Assembly (NCBI RefSeq): GCF_000238355.1
Contig: NZ_AHCA01000005.1
Span: 186,001-250,000, forward strand
Length of the DNA: 64,000 nt
DNA from: Pseudoalteromonas haloplanktis ATCC 14393
GTDB lineage: Bacteria; Pseudomonadota; Gammaproteobacteria; Enterobacterales; Alteromonadaceae
Reading direction: 5' to 3'
The notes beneath the pieces were generated by a model, which saw only the letters and a program-made list of their open reading frames with translations, was not told where the DNA came from and ran no database searches. How positions within the stretch are numbered: position 1 is the first letter of the stretch; the number at the start of each line of letters is the position of its first letter. Position numbers and translations under genes: made by a program. Of the stretch, positions 27,063 to 35,331 are shown in pieces.

Positions 27063-28529
27063 GTGGCCTCACTCGCTAAAAAGTACAGCGCTTTACTTCG
27101 TTGGCGACCTAATTTAATTGGCCAGTTTTTATTTAGTACTTTGTTATCTTTACTGCCATTGTCATTGGTAGTGATTGTGTTTTTAAATGCGTTGAACAAA
27201 CAGCTTGCCGTAACTCAACAAATCGTCAGTGATAACTATCAAATAACCAAGTCATTTAATAACCTAAAACAAGACCTTAATAGTTTAGAGCGGGCAACGC
27301 GACAAAACTGGGTGCTAAAAAGTGAATCGCTTGATGAATTGATAGTTGATAAATGGCAATCGTCGTTGCAAAGTATTGATGAACTGACTTTTATTAGTCC
27401 TACAGGGGATTATATTAACCAATGGCAGCAACTTGCCAAGGAATTGCAGCTAGCGCATACACAGCTTGTTAGCGAAGGGCTACAAGATGCGCAATTATTT
27501 ATTCCGGTGAGTGAATTAATCGCTCGTCAAACCTTATGGCTAAGAGATCAAAACGAACTACAAATAACTAAAAACCAGCAACAGTTAAAAGCATTACAAA
27601 ATTCTTTTATTAATTGGCTGATAGCCCTTACTCCGTTAACGTTACTCGTAGGTGGTGGTTTTTTGTGGCGTATAAGTGGTCGATTGAAAGGCTTAACCTC
27701 AGTTATTGATAAACTCGGACAAGGTCATTGGCAGCAAAAAATATCTGTACAGGGTTCTGCTGAACTGGTTGAACTGGGTAATAAATTACAATGGGTGCAA
27801 GAGCAATTGCATCAATTAGAGCAACAAAAAGATACCTTTTTACGCCATGTTACCCATGAATTGAAAACTCCTTTAGCATCAATGGTGGAAGGGACCGACT
27901 TATTAACCGATGAAATCGTTGGGCCAATTAACAAAGAGCAGCAAGCCGTACTGGAGCTTATCACCCAAAGTATGGTGCGCTTGCGAGCAATGATAGACAG
28001 TTTGCTCAGCTATAATGCAATTCGCAGCAGTAAAGAGGACTTAAGTGAGTTGGTTTTTTCGCAATTAATAACCAAAATAAACAATCACTTTGAGCACCGT
28101 TTAGTGGCACGCAAACAAAGTTTATGTTGGCATTGTGATTTACCTGAGCAGCCGCTGGAAATAGCAGCAGAGCTTGTTGAAATGATTTTAATACAGCTAA
28201 TTTCTAATGGCTTGAAGTTTTCAGCGCAACAGCAAGCAGTTGATATCCATTTATCGTTAGCGGGCTCTACCTTAAAAATGATCGTCAGTGATCAGGGCAC
28301 AGGTATTCAAGAGCAAGAAAAGTCACATATTTTCAGTGCTTTTTATCAAGGTAAAAATGCTAAAGATGTGACTGCGCAAGGTAGCGGCTTAGGGCTGACA
28401 ATTGTTAAAGAATCTGTTGAGCAATTAATGGGAACTTTGCTGCTTGAGCAGAATGAACCACAAGGTTGTCGTTTTATAATTCAAATCCCAATCATCAATC
28501 CAACCAATAAAAACCAAGGAGTTAATTAG
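27063..28529 (+). CDS. glrK: Two-component sensor histidine kinase, GlrK/QseE type
   Basis: A membrane kinase of 488 residues starting at GTG with the ribosome site AAAGGAG. Membrane helices lie at about 22-42 and 183-202 and flank a helical periplasmic domain. A HAMP-like linker, the HisKA box (THELKTPLAS, phospho-acceptor His265) and the HATPase domain (NGLKFSAQQQ, DQGTGI, GSGLGLTIV) follow. The order kinase, small lipoprotein, sigma-54 response regulator matches enterobacterial glrK-qseG-glrR, where the system responds to envelope signals and drives small-RNA genes such as glmY. Confidence 0.88.
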   Translation: MASLAKKYSALLRWRPNLIGQFLFSTLLSLLPLSLVVIVFLNALNKQLAVTQQIVSDNYQITKSFNNLKQDLNSLERATRQNWVLKSESLDELIVDKWQSSLQSIDELTFISPTGDYINQWQQLAKELQLAHTQLVSEGLQDAQLFIPVSELIARQTLWLRDQNELQITKNQQQLKALQNSFINWLIALTPLTLLVGGGFLWRISGRLKGLTSVIDKLGQGHWQQKISVQGSAELVELGNKLQWVQEQLHQLEQQKDTFLRHVTHELKTPLASMVEGTDLLTDEIVGPINKEQQAVLELITQSMVRLRAMIDSLLSYNAIRSSKEDLSELVFSQLITKINNHFEHRLVARKQSLCWHCDLPEQPLEIAAELVEMILIQLISNGLKFSAQQQAVDIHLSLAGSTLKMIVSDQGTGIQEQEKSHIFSAFYQGKNAKDVTAQGSGLGLTIVKESVEQLMGTLLLEQNEPQGCRFIIQIPIINPTNKNQGVN

Positions 28530-28530
28530 C

Positions 28531-29073
28531 ATGGGCGTGCGTTTAAATACCATTTTAGTGGTGTGTTTCACCACTTTAGGGCTCGCTGGGTGTGAGTTAA
28601 CTGAACAACCAGTAAAAGAAGATAATACCGAAGCAGAGCAGGTTGTTAAAGTGGTTGAGCCACAAGGTGATGGCCTACCAAATCCAAAACCTCGGCCAAA
28701 AACCGATCCTATGTATCCGCCGGCAGAAATCGTCATTGGCTGGCATGCGAAGGCCTGTGGAGGCTTTAAAGTGGTGGCGAGTAAGGTTTCTTATATTGGC
28801 ACCAAAGAGATCCAGAACTACTTTGATTTTAGTTGCAAAAATAATGTATTAGCGCCGGAAAAGGTATTAACGCAATTATTAAAGCTTGATCAGGCGTATT
28901 ATTGGCCTGATGATATAAAACAGTATTTATGGTTACAAAAACAGCAAATAAAACAACAAATAGACGCCAAGAAAGAGCAGCAAGCACTGAATAATAAAAT
29001 GCAAGAGACCCTGTCATCGTTGGCAACTATTGAGCAGCAATTATTACTACGCGAAGAAACTAAGGAGCAGTAA
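28531..29073 (+). CDS. QseG-like lipoprotein
   Basis: A 180-residue lipoprotein (lipobox LAGC, Cys about 21) sitting between a GlrK-type kinase and a GlrR-type regulator, the position of QseG in enterobacteria. A Pro-rich stretch with NPKPRPKTDP follows the signal, then a small domain with two Cys. A Gln/Lys-rich predicted coiled coil covers the last 60 or so residues. QseG lies in the outer membrane and contacts the kinase. Sequence similarity to it is not obvious by eye, so the assignment rests on position and architecture. Confidence 0.72.
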   Translation: MGVRLNTILVVCFTTLGLAGCELTEQPVKEDNTEAEQVVKVVEPQGDGLPNPKPRPKTDPMYPPAEIVIGWHAKACGGFKVVASKVSYIGTKEIQNYFDFSCKNNVLAPEKVLTQLLKLDQAYYWPDDIKQYLWLQKQQIKQQIDAKKEQQALNNKMQETLSSLATIEQQLLLREETKEQ

Positions 29074-29075
29074 TC

Positions 29076-30425
29076 ATGTCGATAGAGCAAAATCAAGGCG
29101 CACGAATTTTACTGGTTGATGATGATGCAAGTTTATTAAAGTTACTGGCTATTCGTATTGAATCTAAAGGCTATCAAGTAACGACCTGTGAAAGTGGTAT
29201 AGCGGCTTTGCAGTTATTAAAAAACCATGTGTATGATGCGGTAGTAACTGATCTACGTATGGATGAAATGGATGGTATGGCATTACACCGTCAGTTGCAG
29301 CAGCGTTACCCAGCACTGCCGGTGATCATGATGACAGCGCATGGGTCAATTCCCGATGCGGTTGAGGCCACGAAGCAAGGGATTTTCGCGTTTATTACTA
29401 AACCGGTAGATAAAGATGAATTATTCGATAGCTTAGCTAAAGCGATTGAAATTCATGGCTTAAGCGCTGATGAAAACACAGCAAGTAGTAATATTGTAAC
29501 CCGCAGTGGCGCTATGCTGCATTTGCTTGAACAAGTTAAATTGCTAGGCCCTACACACGTAAATGTATTAATTTCAGGTGCCAGTGGTACAGGTAAAGAG
29601 TTATTAGCAAATGCAATTCATCAACACAGTCATGTCAGTGATGGCCCGTTTGTAGCCATTAACTGTGGTGCGGTGCCAGGGGAGTTGCTCGAGTCTGAAT
29701 TATTCGGCCATAAAAAAGGGGCGTTTACAGGCGCCGTTAAAGATCATCAAGGGTTATTTCAACAAGCCCAAGGTGGTACTTTATTTTTAGATGAAATTGG
29801 TGATATGCCGCTTAATTTACAAGTTAAGTTACTACGTGTTCTGCAAGAGAAAACTATTCGTCCAGTGGGCTTTCAAGAAGAGATCCCGATAGATGTACGA
29901 ATTGTTTCAGCAACCCATAAAAATTTACCGGATGCGATTGCAAATCAACAATTCCGTGAAGATTTATACTATCGCTTAAATGTGGTGAATCTTAAATTAC
30001 CGCCTTTATCTGAGCGTAGAGAAGATGTCAGTCTATTAGCACAGTACTTTAGCGCCACCATTGCCAAGCGAATGGGACAAAAAGAGAAGCGCTTTGCCAG
30101 CGAGGCTATGCATGCATTGGTGCGCCATGATTGGCCTGGTAACATTCGCCAATTACAAAATGTGGTTGAGCAGGTTGTTGCACTCACTCCAGGTGAGGTA
30201 ATATCGGTACAACTGGTGGAGAGTGCGCTTAATAGTAATGACAGTAATGTTGAGCCGCTTTCGCTAAATGATGCTAAAAAAGAGTTTGAGCGTGATTATG
30301 TTATTAACACCTTGAAAATGGCGGGTGGTAATGTGGCCGAAGGGGCAAAACTGGCTAAACGTAACCGTTCAGATTTTTATAAGCTAATAAAAAAACACAA
30401 CATAGACGTTGATAGCATTTGCTAG
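29076..30425 (+). CDS. glrR: Sigma-54-dependent response regulator, GlrR/QseF type
   Basis: A 449-residue activator. The receiver domain (residues about 10-120) has the acid pocket VDDD and the phospho-acceptor Asp59 in [11 protein letters not shown]. The AAA+ domain shows GASGTGKE (Walker A), the sigma-54 contact loop GAFTGA, and [13 protein letters not shown] (Walker B). The C-terminal Fis-like helix-turn-helix ends [18 protein letters not shown]. It is translated two bases after the QseG-like gene. It should phosphorelay with the upstream GlrK-type kinase and switch on sigma-54 promoters. Confidence 0.93.
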   Translation: MSIEQNQGARILLVDDDASLLKLLAIRIESKGYQVTTCESGIAALQLLKNHVYDAVVTDLRMDEMDGMALHRQLQQRYPALPVIMMTAHGSIPDAVEATKQGIFAFITKPVDKDELFDSLAKAIEIHGLSADENTASSNIVTRSGAMLHLLEQVKLLGPTHVNVLISGASGTGKELLANAIHQHSHVSDGPFVAINCGAVPGELLESELFGHKKGAFTGAVKDHQGLFQQAQGGTLFLDEIGDMPLNLQVKLLRVLQEKTIRPVGFQEEIPIDVRIVSATHKNLPDAIANQQFREDLYYRLNVVNLKLPPLSERREDVSLLAQYFSATIAKRMGQKEKRFASEAMHALVRHDWPGNIRQLQNVVEQVVALTPGEVISVQLVESALNSNDSNVEPLSLNDAKKEFERDYVINTLKMAGGNVAEGAKLAKRNRSDFYKLIKKHNIDVDSIC

Positions 30426-30433
30426 GAGAAAAC

Positions 30434-30934
30434 ATGCAATTATTTATGGTGTATTTAGGTGGGCGAGTTCAGGGATGCCATATTGAAATGCATGATGTTC
30501 GTTTTGTGGTAGGGGAATCAATCGAGCAAACGTACACAAAGTTAAAAGCGCAGTGGGTTGGCGATAAAAATAGTGTGCATATGGATAGTTACATGGCGGT
30601 CAATTATATCGATGGTTTTGCCGTTAGTGTGGTTGATGAGCCTGTTGAACAAGCTGAGCAGTTATACTTCGTAAATTTAGGCGCTTACCGAGCAGACAGT
30701 TTAGCGGAACAACATGATTTTGCACTGTATGTAGCGAGTAGTAGTGATGAGGCTAAACAAAGAGCAAAACAGGATTTACTGGCTGGCCTAAGCCATATTC
30801 ATAAAGATGACTTATACGACGTAGATGATTGCTTTGCTGTTGATTTACTCGACAGCCAACTGCACATCAAGCTCACCCCAAGTGGCCAATCTCAAGTTAT
30901 CAAGCCTGACTGGTTTGGTTATCATATTTTATAA
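30434..30934 (+). CDS. DUF1543 domain protein
   Basis: A 166-residue cytoplasmic protein that resembles the DUF1543 family: the start MQLFMVYLGGRVQGCHIEMHD is typical, and a second similar half begins near LYFVNLGAYR. No function is known. The ATG at 30434 has AGGAGA in front of it. It starts 8 bases after the glrR stop and so may be read through from the glr operon; a functional tie is not evident. Confidence 0.75.
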   Translation: MQLFMVYLGGRVQGCHIEMHDVRFVVGESIEQTYTKLKAQWVGDKNSVHMDSYMAVNYIDGFAVSVVDEPVEQAEQLYFVNLGAYRADSLAEQHDFALYVASSSDEAKQRAKQDLLAGLSHIHKDDLYDVDDCFAVDLLDSQLHIKLTPSGQSQVIKPDWFGYHIL

Positions 30935-30955
30935 CACTGTTACCTGACTAAGCGG

Positions 30956-31189
30956 CTAATCGTGGTCGCTGTGTTCCGCGCGCTCTTTATCTTCGCTTTT
31001 ACTGGCAATTTTAAATGCAATAATTACTAAGCCAAACATAGCAAAAGGGAGGGCAGCAAGTAAGTATTCTGTCAGGTTACTGTCAGCAAAGCTGGCTTGT
31101 AATAAAAAATGCCCTGCAACGCAGAGTATGATCACAATGAAGAGAATAGGTAATAGAATAAGTTCTTTTTTGGCTGAGTGAGTTTTCAT
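30956..31189 (-). CDS. Small two-helix membrane protein
   Basis: A 77-residue protein with two hydrophobic helices (about residues 9-31 and 42-62) and a charged tail (KSEDKERAEHSDHD). No family recognised. It is convergent with the DUF1543 gene and follows a 52-residue gene on the same strand after 50 bases. Confidence 0.6.
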   Translation of the reverse strand: MKTHSAKKELILLPILFIVIILCVAGHFLLQASFADSNLTEYLLAALPFAMFGLVIIAFKIASKSEDKERAEHSDHD

Positions 31190-31239
31190 TATTAGGCGGT
31201 GCTTTTACAAGGTGCGCCATTGTAATGAGCAAAGCGCTT

Positions 31240-31398
31240 TTAGGTCAAATAACTTGTTTTATAAATAGTGGCTGATTGCGCTGTATCAAGTTTTTCAGTT
31301 TCAGGCTCTAAGTCTTCAGTGGTGGCCTCATCACACTCAGCATGATGATACAGGTCGAATATAAAATCGATTTCTTCGCGCTTTAATACAGTTTGCAT
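31240..31398 (-). CDS. Very small acidic protein of unknown function
   Basis: A 52-codon frame, MQTVLKREEIDFIFDLYHHA at its start and ending TSYLT. A textbook ribosome site AGGAGG lies five bases before the ATG, better than most in the window. The protein is acidic in the middle (several Glu and Asp). No family recognised. It may form a unit with the small membrane protein gene downstream. Its reality rests on the ribosome site and the clean frame only. Confidence 0.55.
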   Translation of the reverse strand: MQTVLKREEIDFIFDLYHHAECDEATTEDLEPETEKLDTAQSATIYKTSYLT

Positions 31399-31505
31399 TT
31401 TAACCTCCTAATAATCAGTCTAAAACTTGCTGATAATAAGAATATGCCTGTGAGCCTGAATTATAGGTGAACGTTTATTGGTCAAATTGTGTAGAAATGT
31501 AACCC

Positions 31506-33638
31506 TCAACATTTAAATAATGGCATCTTAACAATAAACTCAACACCGTCACCTTGTTGATTATTGACCGCAATGACACTGCCTTTATGGTATTCACAGA
31601 CTAAACGTACAATGTATAAGCCTAAGCCTAAATGAGGTTGCTGTTGTAGTTGTTGGCTGCGCACAGAAACCATTGAGTCAAAAATATGTTCGGCCAGCCC
31701 TTCAGGTAATAATGGTCCTTTATTTTTAACCGTTAAAACGGCCTCGTTGTCGCTTTTAGTTAAGCTGATACTAATTGCACTATCGTAAAGATTAAATTCT
31801 AAAGCATTATTAATGAGTTTATCGAGTAGCTGAGCGACAAATTCAGGCGCCCCCATCACAGTTAAAGGAGAGTCGCAGATATCGATAGTAAAAGCCTGTT
31901 GCGGGTAGGTAAGTTGGTAGCCTTGCATACAGCCCGTTATCACTTTTCGTAAATCAAATGGTTCAGCTTCAGCGTTTTGAATACTTTGCTCAAGACGAGT
32001 TGCTTCACTCATGGTGGTAATAATTTTACCTAAACGTTCTACCCCTTCACTGGCTCGATCGAGGTACTTTTGGCTAAGTTCACTTTGCGGTTGCATTTGT
32101 AAATTCTCAAGCGAACTTCGTACTACCGCAACTGGGGTTCTTAGTTCATGAGATAATCGCGACGACATGGTTTCTAAATAGTTAGTATAACCTCCTAAGC
32201 GACTAACAATATTTGCAAAGCTGCGAGATAAATCGCCTATTTCATCGTTTGAGTCAGAATAATTAATAGTACCCGTTACACGCCCTTGGGCATCAATAGC
32301 TTGCTCTGCGGTATCACGCAGTCGGCGAATACGACTTGAAATTCTTGAGGCAAAAAAGAATAACGTTACCGTGCCAATCAGCATAACAGCTAAAATGACA
32401 TTAAATAATTTCTCCAACGATTTATTACGCAATGTGCGAACACCGTTGGTTGTTTCTTCGGCAATTACTGCACCAATTACTTGATCTTGGATCCAAATTG
32501 GATAAGCGGCCGATAAAATAACTGCTTTATTGTCGGGAGTGAGTCGCCATGCAGAGGCTGGCGTACCATGCAGTGCTTTACCTATGTGTGTGCCTTGCAT
32601 GGCGGCTACATCGTGCAAGGTATCTAAAAATTCATTTTCAGGGCGGGTAAGTACTTTATAGTACAGTGGGTGTAAATAGTTTTTTTCAAAGCGCTGCCAC
32701 CAGGTTTTTGCGGGCTGCTCATTCAAACCATCAGCCCAAACACCATCGGCATGATGAATCGAACCTGATTGCGCAAGTACGCGGTGATGATTATCAACCA
32801 CCCAAATTCGACTACCGCTGTGTCCCATGCCTTTTAAAATACGGTTTATTTCAGGGGAGGGCACGAGTACTGAGCCAATATCATTAGGGTTGAGTATATT
32901 TGACGTTGACATTAATTGTGGCTCAACTTTATCAATGTCCCAGTCTTCTATGGCAAAACCTAGCTTATTGCCTAACATAGTGAGAGGAAAGCGCAGTTCG
33001 ATGTTGTAGCCTGTGGCTGTACTAACAAAGTAACCCTGAATTTTAGTAACAGGTAGTTTAGTTTCGGCGTCAAAAGCATTCACCCAGCCATCTTGGCGAG
33101 CGGCAACGATGTAGTGTTTAAATTCCCCTTGGGGCGTTTTTAACATGATCTGTAAATGATCGTTTCGGGTTAAGCTCAAACTATTCTTAGCGCGGTAAAC
33201 GAGTGAGTCATCGGTTACTTTAAATACTGCATATAAAAACGACTCATACTTGCCAACCATGTGATCAAACGATAGATCAGTACGTTGATGATCTGCTTTA
33301 TCACCTTGCAAATATCGCTCATCATAGTGCCAGATCAAGCTTTGGTATGGCTGCCAGTCAGATAATTTACCATCAAGTTGAATAGGGTTGCTGAGGTTGT
33401 AGGCATATAGATCACGGCCTTTGACGACTTGATCTAAAAAATTGGTTTGTGAGTCAAATAAAGCCGGGCGTTCATGTAATGCAGTTGCAAGGGCGCGAGT
33501 GGTGCCAACGAGCGTTTTTTCTTGCCCTTGACGGAGGAATTTTTCCATTTCCCACACATATTCATAACCAAGCCAAGGTAATAAAAACAAAAAGCATGAC
33601 AGCAATATAAATTTACTGCGCAAACCAAAACGCAGCAT
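31506..33638 (-). CDS. pdsS: Dedicated sortase system histidine kinase
   Basis: A membrane histidine kinase of 710 residues matching the kinase of the proteobacterial dedicated sortase system. The first membrane helix is at 10-25. The large periplasmic part begins with a domain at about 85-230 that looks like a CBM9/DOMON carbohydrate-binding fold (LDGKLSDWQ ... FLYAVFKVTDDSL ... YNIELRFPLTMLG). A second sensor region follows, then a membrane helix at about 411-430, HAMP, HisKA (SHELRTPVAV, His497) and HATPase (NNALEFN, GLGLYIV). Its ATG overlaps the regulator's stop (TAATG). It presumably senses an envelope or glycan cue and controls the divergent sortase genes. Confidence 0.9.
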   Translation of the reverse strand: MLRFGLRSKFILLSCFLFLLPWLGYEYVWEMEKFLRQGQEKTLVGTTRALATALHERPALFDSQTNFLDQVVKGRDLYAYNLSNPIQLDGKLSDWQPYQSLIWHYDERYLQGDKADHQRTDLSFDHMVGKYESFLYAVFKVTDDSLVYRAKNSLSLTRNDHLQIMLKTPQGEFKHYIVAARQDGWVNAFDAETKLPVTKIQGYFVSTATGYNIELRFPLTMLGNKLGFAIEDWDIDKVEPQLMSTSNILNPNDIGSVLVPSPEINRILKGMGHSGSRIWVVDNHHRVLAQSGSIHHADGVWADGLNEQPAKTWWQRFEKNYLHPLYYKVLTRPENEFLDTLHDVAAMQGTHIGKALHGTPASAWRLTPDNKAVILSAAYPIWIQDQVIGAVIAEETTNGVRTLRNKSLEKLFNVILAVMLIGTVTLFFFASRISSRIRRLRDTAEQAIDAQGRVTGTINYSDSNDEIGDLSRSFANIVSRLGGYTNYLETMSSRLSHELRTPVAVVRSSLENLQMQPQSELSQKYLDRASEGVERLGKIITTMSEATRLEQSIQNAEAEPFDLRKVITGCMQGYQLTYPQQAFTIDICDSPLTVMGAPEFVAQLLDKLINNALEFNLYDSAISISLTKSDNEAVLTVKNKGPLLPEGLAEHIFDSMVSVRSQQLQQQPHLGLGLYIVRLVCEYHKGSVIAVNNQQGDGVEFIVKMPLFKC

Positions 33639-34327
33639 TACACCTGCTCCCAGCGGTAGCCCATACCATACACGGTATCAATACAATCAAACTGCGCATC
33701 TAAGACGATAAACTTCTTACGAATGCGTTTTACATGTGAGGTGATGGTGCTGTCGTCGACATAAATTTTGGCATCACTCATTAATTCATTACGGCTTTTT
33801 ACATGGCCTGGACGCTGCGCTAGCGAGTGCACCATCCAAAACTCTGTGACAGTTAAATCCACTATTTGTTGCTGCCAAAACACTTGCATACGCTGAGTAT
33901 CCAGTGTCAATGGGCCGCGATTGAGTAAGGCATTGATATCGGCTGGTTGCTCCAGCGCTTCCATGCGTCTAAATAGTGCACCAATTCTGGCAGCTAAATG
34001 CGCCATACTGATGTCTTTAGTAAGGTAGTCATCAGCGCCCATGCGCAGGCCGCACACAGTATCTATTTCGCTATCGCGAGCCGTTAAAAAAATAATTGGT
34101 AGCGTTTTAGAAAGTGAACGCAGGGTTTGGCACAGTAAAAAACCACCATCAATTTCATGGCCTAAACCAATATCAACAATGGCTAAATCGGGCAAGGCAT
34201 CATTAAAGGCTCGCTCTGCACTTTGGCGGTCACTATAACCACTGACTTGATAACCTTGCGCGCTGAGCATTTCCATGTAATTTTCACGAATAGCGGGTTC
34301 GTCTTCAATGATGGCTATTTTTTTCAT
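33638..34327 (-). CDS. pdsR: Dedicated sortase system response regulator
   Basis: An OmpR-type regulator of 229 residues. The receiver domain starts MKKIAIIEDEPAI, with phospho-acceptor Asp52 in AIVDIGLG and the switch Thr/Lys in FLTARD and YLTKD. The C-terminal winged helix contains DSTITSHVKRIRKKF and the end VYGMGYRW. An upstream in-frame start (34360) would add 11 residues not usual in the family, so I choose the ATG at 34327. It is cognate to the kinase whose start overlaps its stop. Confidence 0.9.
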   Translation of the reverse strand: MKKIAIIEDEPAIRENYMEMLSAQGYQVSGYSDRQSAERAFNDALPDLAIVDIGLGHEIDGGFLLCQTLRSLSKTLPIIFLTARDSEIDTVCGLRMGADDYLTKDISMAHLAARIGALFRRMEALEQPADINALLNRGPLTLDTQRMQVFWQQQIVDLTVTEFWMVHSLAQRPGHVKSRNELMSDAKIYVDDSTITSHVKRIRKKFIVLDAQFDCIDTVYGMGYRWEQV

Positions 34328-34370
34328 CTTAATCATTATCCTATCGTCTATGCTGTGCACTATAACGAAG

Positions 34371-34405
34371 TTTTTAACCTAAGTAAGGTTAAAAAGGCAA
34401 TTGCC
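34371..34405. promoter_or_regulatory. Candidate operator between pdsR and pdsO
   Basis: TTTTTAACCT - AAGTA - AGGTTAAAAA is a perfect 10-bp inverted repeat (34371-34395). It is followed at once by the perfect palindrome GGCAATTGCC (34396-34405). Both lie in the 227-base divergent gap of the sortase system, 44 bases upstream of pdsR and about 150 upstream of pdsO. This is the natural place for a shared regulatory site. Binding by the response regulator is an inference. Confidence 0.45.
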
Positions 34406-34554
34406 ATTTTTTTGCCACAATTGCTCAGCAGTTTGCCCTTTTTGCTCCCCTTTATTGCCACTTCAGCTTGTTTTAATAGCGTTATTCCAAATCGGGCAGC
34501 TACCAACCCATGAGTTGCCAACTATTAAGTTACTAAGCAAAAAAGGATTACATC

Positions 34555-35292
34555 ATGAAGAAAATTATTATCGCTTGCACCCTCGCAACTATTTTTGCAG
34601 CACCAAACTTAGCGCACGCTGACGCAGCTGTAGTTAAAGCAAAGGAAACGCATAAAGAAACCGTTATCGGACTCAGTACTGGCGCAATTTTAGGCGGTAT
34701 TGTTGGCGGGCCAATTGGTGCGTTTGTTGGTGCATTTGCTGGTGGCTTGATTGGCGAGCAAGAAGTCGCTGAAGATAAAATTGCCGAGCAACAACGTGCT
34801 TTATTGGTGATGCAAGATAAAACCGCAGATTATCAAGATGTCCTTGCTCATAACGCACAACTGAGTGATCAGCTTGGCTTATTAGAAGAAAATAATGAAC
34901 GGCTGGCACTGGCTCAAATGCATAACCTAATGGCCATGACGATTCAATTTAAAACCGGTTCAAGTGAAATCGCGCCGCACTTTGCCAGTCAACTCGACCA
35001 GTTGGTGAATTTGCTACAAAGCCAACCTGACTTGCAGTTGGATTTAAACGGCTTTGCTGACCAGCGAGGTGATGAACTGGCTAATTTAGCTCTCTCAAAA
35101 CAACGAGTCGCAGCGGTACAAAGCTACTTAATCAAGCAAGGTATTGCACATACCCGTTTGACGGCAACGGCTTTTGGTGAGCAACAGACCGTGGCTGATA
35201 GCGATAATTATGAAGAAAACATGTTTGACCGCCGTGTGACCTTAACCACTCGCCCAAGCACTCAGCCGTATAGTCAAACTGCGAGTAATTAA
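34555..35292 (+). CDS. pdsO: Sortase-associated OmpA-like protein PdsO
   Basis: A 245-residue envelope protein. The signal peptide ends NLAHADA. A glycine-zipper hydrophobic segment (residues about 38-65: GAILGGIVGGPIGAFVGAFA) may span a membrane. A short coiled coil follows, then a C-terminal OmpA peptidoglycan-binding domain (IQFKTGSSEIAPHF, GFADQRGDELANLALSKQRV, FDRRVTL). The Asp and Arg residues that grip diaminopimelate are present in LNGFADQRGD and FDRRV. In this locus type the protein always accompanies the sortase and its target, perhaps tethering the complex to peptidoglycan. Confidence 0.88.
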   Translation: MKKIIIACTLATIFAAPNLAHADAAVVKAKETHKETVIGLSTGAILGGIVGGPIGAFVGAFAGGLIGEQEVAEDKIAEQQRALLVMQDKTADYQDVLAHNAQLSDQLGLLEENNERLALAQMHNLMAMTIQFKTGSSEIAPHFASQLDQLVNLLQSQPDLQLDLNGFADQRGDELANLALSKQRVAAVQSYLIKQGIAHTRLTATAFGEQQTVADSDNYEENMFDRRVTLTTRPSTQPYSQTASN

Positions 35293-35331
35293 TTGCCATT
35301 TTGCCAAGTAGCCGCCAAGGGAGTGATTTTT

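Noticed and set aside
28425..28736. 103-codon minus-strand frame across the glrK/qseG junction
   Set aside because: Overlaps two well-supported genes antisense and shows no protein-like features.
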